Made by a program: the position numbers and the translations under genes
Shown: in pieces, positions 15,095 to 17,334 of the stretch
Layout of the letters: each line of letters begins with the position of its first letter
Position numbering within the stretch: position 1 is the first letter of the stretch
Origin: Phyllobacteriaceae bacterium
GTDB lineage: Bacteria > Pseudomonadota > Alphaproteobacteria > Rhizobiales > Rhizobiaceae
Direction: 5' to 3'
Length of the DNA: 17,334 nt
Assembly (NCBI GenBank): GCA_024645155.1
Contig: JAHEGF010000041.1
Span: 1 to 17,334, forward strand
The notes under the pieces: generated by a model
The model's database searches: none
Seen by the model: the letters and a program-made list of their open reading frames with translations, nothing else
What the model was told of the DNA's origin: nothing

Positions 15095-15891
15095 TTACCG
15101 TTGACACATACACAAATGCAAATGAGGTATCAGGCGCATTTGGCAGCGATACGGCCATAATGGGCGGCGGCACATTGCTTATGGGAGCCCTCAACTACGG
15201 GCGGCAAAACATCACGAAAATTGTTCGAATTACCGACCCTGTGATGAAGCAGATTGCAGACGCTGGGGACCGTATCACCATTGGGGCAGGGGTGACGATG
15301 AGCGAGGTCATCCGCTCCCGTGATTTGGTATTCCTCGCTCCTGTCGCCCAGAGTGTTGGCGGGCCTGCCATCCGCAACATGGCAACTTTGGGCGGCAATC
15401 TTTTTGCCGGGACTCCCTATGGAGATTTCACAGTCGCGCTGTTGGCGCTTGATGGAATTGTGAAATACGCGAATGGCAGTGAGCAGGACTTGGAGGGATT
15501 TCTGGCAAGCCGGGGAAATCGGAGAGATCTGGTTGTTTCGGTCAGTGTCAAGAAACCGGCGGCGAACGAGTTCCGCTACCGCAAGGTGGTGCGCGTCAAG
15601 CCGATGGGCCGATCGGTGCTGTCAATTGCCGCCCGGCTGCCGACATCAGCAGGACGCATCGCAAATCCGCGAGTTGCGTTTGGCGCGATGGGTACAACGC
15701 CCCTGCGTGCCAAGGCCGTCGAAAGTGCACTCGACGGAGCGGCACTGGATGCAAACGGCATCCAGGCTGCACTTGCGGCAGTTTCGAAGGAATTTCAACC
15801 GCCCGACGATTCGCTTGCCAGCGGCTGGTACCGAAACGAGATCGCACCGGTATACCTGCGGCGTCTGCTCCTCAACGAGGGAGGCGCGTAA
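15091..15891 (+). CDS. FAD-binding subunit of a molybdenum hydroxylase (CoxM/CutM type)
   Basis: A 266-residue medium subunit of the xanthine dehydrogenase/CO dehydrogenase family. It carries FAD and passes electrons from the iron-sulfur subunit to an acceptor. FAD-binding motifs are GGGTLLM (25-31, variant of AGGTDL) and NMATLGGNL (96-104), followed by TPYGDF. The C-terminal CO_deh_flav_C region includes FRYRKVVRVKPMGRSVLSIAAR. It is slightly shorter than typical CoxM (about 280-290). Start GTG 15091 overlaps the SRPBCC stop as GTGA. Its end overlaps the next ATG by one base (TAATG). Gene order M-S-L is that of cox-type clusters. Confidence 0.92.
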   Translation: MITVDTYTNANEVSGAFGSDTAIMGGGTLLMGALNYGRQNITKIVRITDPVMKQIADAGDRITIGAGVTMSEVIRSRDLVFLAPVAQSVGGPAIRNMATLGGNLFAGTPYGDFTVALLALDGIVKYANGSEQDLEGFLASRGNRRDLVVSVSVKKPAANEFRYRKVVRVKPMGRSVLSIAARLPTSAGRIANPRVAFGAMGTTPLRAKAVESALDGAALDANGIQAALAAVSKEFQPPDDSLASGWYRNEIAPVYLRRLLLNEGGA

Positions 15892-16376
15892 TGACTAAGA
15901 CGCCGCTGCAATTTACTCTCAATGGCAAGGACACTGCTGTTTTCGTTGATGGCGGGGCGAATCTTCTCGATGTCTTGCGCAGGGTGGTCGGTGACCTGTC
16001 TCCGAAATACGGTTGTGGTCAGGGCACCTGCGGCACGTGCACTGTCCTCGTCGACGGCGAGCCGCAATTGTCATGTCTGACATTGGCAGAAAGCATGTCC
16101 GGACACTCGCTGGAAACCCTGAACGGGCTGGCCACCGGCGCGAACCTGCATCCGCTACAGCGAACATTCATGGAAAGCTTTGCCGCCCAGTGCGGGTATT
16201 GCACGCCCGGCATGATCATGGCTGCCAAGGCGTTGCTTGCAAAGAACCCGAACCCGACGCGCGAGCAGGTCATTGAAAGCATCTCGGGAAACATCTGCCG
16301 GTGCACCGGATATGAGCCGATTATTGATGCCATTCTTCAGGCTGCCGTCGAAATGCGTTCCGGGAGGGTTGCCTGA
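15891..16376 (+). CDS. [2Fe-2S] subunit of a molybdenum hydroxylase (CoxS/CutS type)
   Basis: A 161-residue small subunit with two [2Fe-2S] clusters. The N-terminal plant-ferredoxin-like cluster uses Cys42, Cys47, Cys50 and Cys62 (GCGQGTCGTC then LSC). The C-terminal four-helix cluster uses Cys101, Cys104, Cys136 and Cys138 (CGYCTPGM and NICRCTGYEPI). All eight ligands are intact, so the electron path from molybdopterin to FAD should work. Length is normal for the family. It overlaps both neighbours (TAATG upstream, TGATG downstream), so translation of the three subunits is probably coupled. Confidence 0.95.
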   Translation: MTKTPLQFTLNGKDTAVFVDGGANLLDVLRRVVGDLSPKYGCGQGTCGTCTVLVDGEPQLSCLTLAESMSGHSLETLNGLATGANLHPLQRTFMESFAAQCGYCTPGMIMAAKALLAKNPNPTREQVIESISGNICRCTGYEPIIDAILQAAVEMRSGRVA

Positions 16377-17334
16377 TGTCTTCGGTCGAATTTCGCAAGG
16401 ACCTGTTTGCAGATGAACGGGATGACAATCTCAACGAAATAGGCAAGCCGACAAGGCGACAGGACATTTTGGGCCACGTCACAGGCCGTTCGCCATTTTT
16501 CGACGATCACCTGTTTGACGGCCTTTTGCATCTGAAATGTGTTCGCTCACCACATCACCATGCTCGGATTCGTGCGATCAGCACCACGGCTGCCGAAACC
16601 ATGCCGGGCGTTGTCAGGATAGTCCGGCCGGAAGACGTGCCCAACAACATCAACACGCTCCTTTCGCTGATCAATTTCGGTCGCGATGACGAAGCGCTGC
16701 TTCAGGGCAAGAAAGTGGCCTACCGCGGAGAAGCCGTTGTCGCAGTCATAGCCGAAACGGAATTGCAGGCGCGCAATGCCTGCAAGGCAGTGCAGGTGGA
16801 TTATGAGGAACTGCCGCATGTGCTTGATGTGGAACTGGCGCTGAAGCCGGACGCACCGGTAGTCAACGAAGAATATCCCAACAACACCTTCGACTACCAT
16901 GATCTTTATGACCATCAGAAACTACGGTTCGGCGATACCAACAAGGCTTTTTCCGGCGCCGACCATATCATCGAGGGCGAATACCAGATGTCCCCCATCG
17001 AACAGGCGCCGACAGAAACTTGCGGAGCGATAGCGGCGCCGGAAATCAATGATCGCTACGTCTGCTACACTTCCACCCAGGCGCTGTTTTTCTCGTTGGG
17101 AACCACGGCGAAGCTACTGAACATGCCGTCGTCCCGCCTTCATTTTATCGGCGGGACTGTTGGCGGAGGCTTTGGTGGCAAGGTCGACTCGCTGCACGAA
17201 CCGCTTGCGGTGCTCGGGGCTCACCTGACGGGCCGGCCGGTCAAATACTGCTTCGACAGGGCCGAGGAAATGCAGGTCGGTGCACCGCGAGGAGCCGAAC
17301 TGTGGCGTATCAAGGACGGCGTGATGAAAGACGG
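16376..17334 (+). CDS. Molybdopterin-binding large subunit, xanthine dehydrogenase/CoxL family (partial)
   Basis: The first 319 codons of a large subunit that normally has about 770-800; it runs off the window. ATG 16376 overlaps the iron-sulfur gene stop (TGATG). The start of the first domain reads IGKPTRRQDILGHVTGRSPFFDDH (about 22-45), then LHLKCVRSPHHHARI. Later come YTSTQALFFS, an alpha/beta hammerhead-to-cofactor-domain transition, and the cofactor-binding loop GGTVGGGFGGK (259-269). The active-site loop that tells CO dehydrogenase form I from other members lies near residue 380-390 in CoxL and is outside the window. The substrate is therefore not decidable; nicotinate-, quinoline- or other N-heterocycle-type hydroxylation is as possible as CO oxidation. 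Confidence 0.92.
   Translation, partial: MSSVEFRKDLFADERDDNLNEIGKPTRRQDILGHVTGRSPFFDDHLFDGLLHLKCVRSPHHHARIRAISTTAAETMPGVVRIVRPEDVPNNINTLLSLINFGRDDEALLQGKKVAYRGEAVVAVIAETELQARNACKAVQVDYEELPHVLDVELALKPDAPVVNEEYPNNTFDYHDLYDHQKLRFGDTNKAFSGADHIIEGEYQMSPIEQAPTETCGAIAAPEINDRYVCYTSTQALFFSLGTTAKLLNMPSSRLHFIGGTVGGGFGGKVDSLHEPLAVLGAHLTGRPVKYCFDRAEEMQVGAPRGAELWRIKDGVMKD

Noticed and set aside
15091..17334. Aerobic carbon monoxide dehydrogenase (coxMSL) as a firm call
   Set aside because: Order and families match, but the large-subunit active-site loop is outside the window and the family covers many substrates, so CO oxidation cannot be claimed.

Overview
The window reads as chromosome (or large replicon) of an alphaproteobacterium, most plausibly of the Rhizobiales/Rhodobacterales type. 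This is inferred from moderate GC, tightly overlapping operon genes (TGATG, GTGA and TAATG junctions), LIV-type ABC transporters and a coxM-S-L-ordered molybdenum hydroxylase. No species-level marker is visible.

Left edge (1-1150): the end of an unidentified reading frame, a degraded tRNA-like 3' end (T-arm, acceptor strand, CCA) and an orphan ParA-family ATPase on the minus strand. A tRNA remnant beside a ParA gene could mark an old integration boundary, but no integrase is present. Divergent from parA comes a periplasmic branched-chain-type solute-binding protein. After it, past a strong stem-loop, lies an iron-alcohol-dehydrogenase-fold protein that has lost two of the four family metal ligands. 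Next is a monocistronic-looking AraC-type regulator. The intergenic regions share inverted or direct copies of a GCCAA/TTGGC half-site, which could be one regulator's operator.

Main operon (4948 to beyond 17334, all plus strand, junctions mostly overlapping): two LIV-type permeases, a LivG-type ATPase, then a LivF-type ATPase fused through a linker of about 80 residues to a UPF0261 (Tm-1 N-terminal-like) domain. Next is a TIM-barrel protein of the phosphoenolpyruvate-hydrolase/Tm-1 C-terminal family. A 1094-residue membrane-anchored SPFH/flotillin-like protein follows, whose central rod is an unbroken run of more than 50 eleven-residue (hendecad) repeats. Then come two tandem paralogous SRPBCC proteins and the FAD, [2Fe-2S] and (truncated by the window end) molybdopterin subunits of a xanthine-dehydrogenase/CO-dehydrogenase-family hydroxylase.

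How it may work (inference): the binding protein and ABC transporter import an organic substrate. The molybdenum hydroxylase, the Tm-1-like pair and perhaps the SRPBCC proteins act on it or its products. The flotillin-like protein could scaffold the assembly at the inner membrane. The physical coupling of the transporter ATPase to a Tm-1-like domain and the co-transcribed giant hendecad flotillin are the least expected parts. I know of no described pathway with this whole gene set, so the substrate and the role of the Tm-1-like pair remain open.
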